Assembly: GCF_015644585.1 (NCBI RefSeq)
Contig: NZ_JADOBI010000004.1
Span: 124,001 to 188,000 of the forward strand
DNA length: 64,000 nt
Source: Rahnella laticis
GTDB lineage: Bacteria > Pseudomonadota > Gammaproteobacteria > Enterobacterales > Enterobacteriaceae
Reading direction: 5' to 3'
The first letter of the stretch is position 1; each line of letters starts with the position of its first letter. The notes under the pieces are model-generated. The model saw nothing but the letters and a program-made list of their open reading frames with translations. It was not told the DNA's origin and ran no database searches. The position numbers and the translations under genes are program-made. Shown piece by piece: positions 62,739-64,000 of this stretch.

Positions 62739-63725
62739 TCAGCCGCCGATAAACGACAGGTTCTGAGTAATCCCGGTATTGCCTTCATGCAGGAAGTGCG
62801 TTTGTTTTTTACGGCTGAGACCGCCCTGGATCCTGTCCATCAAATCATCCTGCTGAAGATCGTCGGCCAGTAAATCGCGCAGAGGAATGCCCTGCTCGCC
62901 GAACAGACACAAATGCAGATTGCCGATCGCGGACACGCGCAGGCGGTTGCAGCTGACACAAAAGTCTTTTTCATACGGCATGATCAGGCCGATCTCGCCC
63001 AGATAATCCGGGTGGCTGAACACCTGCGCCGGGCCGTCGCTGCGTGAGCGGATCTGCAACTGCCAGCCCTGACGGACAAGCTGCTCGCGCAGGACTTCGC
63101 CGGAAACATGATGTTTGCGGAAAAGATCGCCGCCGTCGCCGGTTTCCATCAGTTCGATGAAACGCAGCTGAACCGGACGGGTTTTAATCCAGTCGAGGAA
63201 GGTGTTGAGGCTGGAATGATTCACATCGCGCATCAGTACGGTATTGACTTTGACCTTGCTGAAACCGGCGTCAAACGCGGCGTCAATTCCGGCCATCACA
63301 TCGCGGAATTTATCCTGCCCGGTGATAGCGTGAAACTGGCGGGCATCAAGGCTGTCGACGCTGACGTTAATGTTTGTCAGCCCGGCATCGCGCCATTTGC
63401 TGATATCACGCGCCATGCGGTAACCGTTGGTGGTCACGGCCAGCGTTTTAATTGAGGGGTTTTCGCGAACGGCGGCAATGATGTCGCAGAAATCGCGGCG
63501 CAGCGACGGTTCTCCACCGGTCAGGCGCACTTTTTCCGTTCCCAGATTGGCGAACGCGCGACTGACCCGACGGATTTCATCGAGCGAAAGAAAGCTTTTA
63601 TTGCTGTGCCCGTGCGGCTTGTAACCGTCCGGTAGGCAATAGGTGCAACGAAAATTGCACACGTCAGTGATCGACAGCCGCAAGTAATAAAACTTGCGGG
63701 CAAAAGCATCAGTAAGTTGAAGCAC
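62739..63725 (-). CDS. moaA: GTP 3',8-cyclase MoaA
   Basis: Radical-SAM enzyme of 328 residues (E. coli 329), first step of molybdenum cofactor synthesis: GTP to 3',8-cyclo-7,8-dihydro-GTP. The N-terminal Cys23, Cys27 and Cys30 (CNFRCTYC) hold the first 4Fe-4S cluster. The second cluster's Cys are in [20 protein letters not shown]. The C-terminus ends in FIGG, with the terminal Gly-Gly needed for activity. Preceded by a riboswitch (63750-63860). Confidence 0.96.
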   Translation of the reverse strand: MLQLTDAFARKFYYLRLSITDVCNFRCTYCLPDGYKPHGHSNKSFLSLDEIRRVSRAFANLGTEKVRLTGGEPSLRRDFCDIIAAVRENPSIKTLAVTTNGYRMARDISKWRDAGLTNINVSVDSLDARQFHAITGQDKFRDVMAGIDAAFDAGFSKVKVNTVLMRDVNHSSLNTFLDWIKTRPVQLRFIELMETGDGGDLFRKHHVSGEVLREQLVRQGWQLQIRSRSDGPAQVFSHPDYLGEIGLIMPYEKDFCVSCNRLRVSAIGNLHLCLFGEQGIPLRDLLADDLQQDDLMDRIQGGLSRKKQTHFLHEGNTGITQNLSFIGG

Positions 63726-63749
63726 CTAAACACCTTTCCAAATACGGGA

Positions 63750-63860
63750 GATGCGGGCATTTCTGCCATGCACCCTGGTGACTGATTGTCACGGCCAGAG
63801 CTCCATATTGTTTCTGTGGGAACAACGTCAGAAAGGCAACTTAGGAACCAGGGCTAGGAG
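63750..63860 (-). ncRNA. Molybdenum cofactor (Moco) riboswitch
   Basis: On the minus strand, 25-135 nt upstream of moaA. CCCTGGT/ACCAGGG closes the structure (63847-63853 with 63773-63779). Inside are CCTAAG (63845-63840) and TATGG (63807-63803), the two halves of the 11-nt GAAA-tetraloop receptor. Outside the stem is the hairpin GGCA-GAAA-TGCC (63767-63756), a GNRA tetraloop able to dock into it. This receptor-loop pair and the place before moaA are those of the Moco RNA motif. Confidence 0.88.
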
Positions 63861-63952
63861 TTGATTCAACACGTTCAGTGCAGAACGATGAAGAATTCGG
63901 GTAACGGACTACAGTTTAACGCTCTGAAGACCGGATCGCCAAGGTGGTTTTT

Positions 63953-63976
63953 CGTTATGCATTTTGATATATAACG
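63953..63976. promoter_or_regulatory. ModE-like site upstream of moaA
   Basis: CGTTATGCA-TTTTGA-TATATAACG: 9-bp arms with 7 of 9 positions inverted-repeat, 6-bp centre, as in ModE sites (CGTTATATA-N6-TATATAACG type). It lies 228-251 bp upstream of the moaA start, beyond the riboswitch, a fit for molybdate-dependent activation of moa transcription. Confidence 0.6.
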
Positions 63977-64000
63977 TTTTTTCACAACAAAAGAGAGCAT

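Noticed and set aside
1-64000. Prophage, integron, CRISPR or insertion sequence as explanation for inserted modules
   Set aside because: No integrase, transposase, phage structural gene or regularly spaced repeat-spacer array was found; repeats seen are palindromic doublets and the dispersed core only.

Overview
The window is chromosomal DNA of a gammaproteobacterium of the order Enterobacterales. Many products look orthologous to Escherichia coli proteins (MoaABCDE, YbhL, RhlE, MdtG, DusC, PbpG, YohP, YohC, Dld, RoxA, DdlA, AbgRABT, OsmF-YehYXW, YohO, YedA), but the modules between them are not those of E. coli. The mix (FAD-gluconate dehydrogenase, abg genes, a PhnCDEE transporter, many YhcN/BhsA-like proteins) suggests the Yersiniaceae side of the order, for example Rahnella or a relative. 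The genus is inference. I see no rRNA, tRNA, CRISPR array, prophage or transposase gene.

Layout. 1-646: an inverted pair of a dispersed repeat plus small hairpins. 647-2905 (minus): three phospholipid-synthesis genes. 3179-5688 (plus): a sugar ABC ATPase and permease without a binding protein. 5836-6982 (minus): acetyltransferase and XRE-cupin regulator. 7161-14064 (plus): an MlrA-like MerR regulator and eight tightly coupled genes of the SDR / flavin amine oxidase / DUF1365 / CFA-synthase-like type, probably membrane-lipid modification. 14070-19250: yedA, yohO and the osmF-yehYXW compatible-solute importer. 19615-22994: an MFS carrier, a second repeat locus and a suppressor-of-fused-like protein. 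23136-28763: abgR with abgA-abgB-abgT for p-aminobenzoyl-glutamate. 28766-33732: MpaB-like protein, TetR regulator, four small secreted proteins behind near-identical promoters, and an MFS exporter. 33914-34589: a toxin-antitoxin pair between two identical terminators. 34651-39149: ddlA, cupin, semialdehyde dehydrogenase, roxA. 39224-43052: phnC-D-E-E. 43259-54343: dld, yohC, a coiled-coil protein, gluconate 2-dehydrogenase, a racemase-like protein, yohP, pbpG, a VOC protein and dusC. 54402-59676: MFS plus SufR-like regulator, rhlE, mdtG. 59777-64000: a third repeat locus, ybhL and moaABCDE, with a molybdenum-cofactor riboswitch and a ModE-like site upstream of moaA.

The stretch from the MerR gene to dusC keeps the E. 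coli order mlrA - yohO - yehW/X/Y/Z - dld - yohC/pbpG - dusC, so it reads as an ancestral backbone into which cargo modules were inserted.

Most notable unexplained signal: a dispersed repeat (about 156-bp core; five copies, two loci as inverted pairs). Each of the four copies whose outer flank lies in the window is followed, after 15-19 nt, by a 12-bp stem whose sequence differs completely between copies while pairing is kept. This covariation argues for selection on structure. Second: a promoter cassette (two 14-bp inverted-repeat sites flanking a -35/-10 pair with 17-bp spacing) repeated before the small secreted-protein genes next to a TetR gene.
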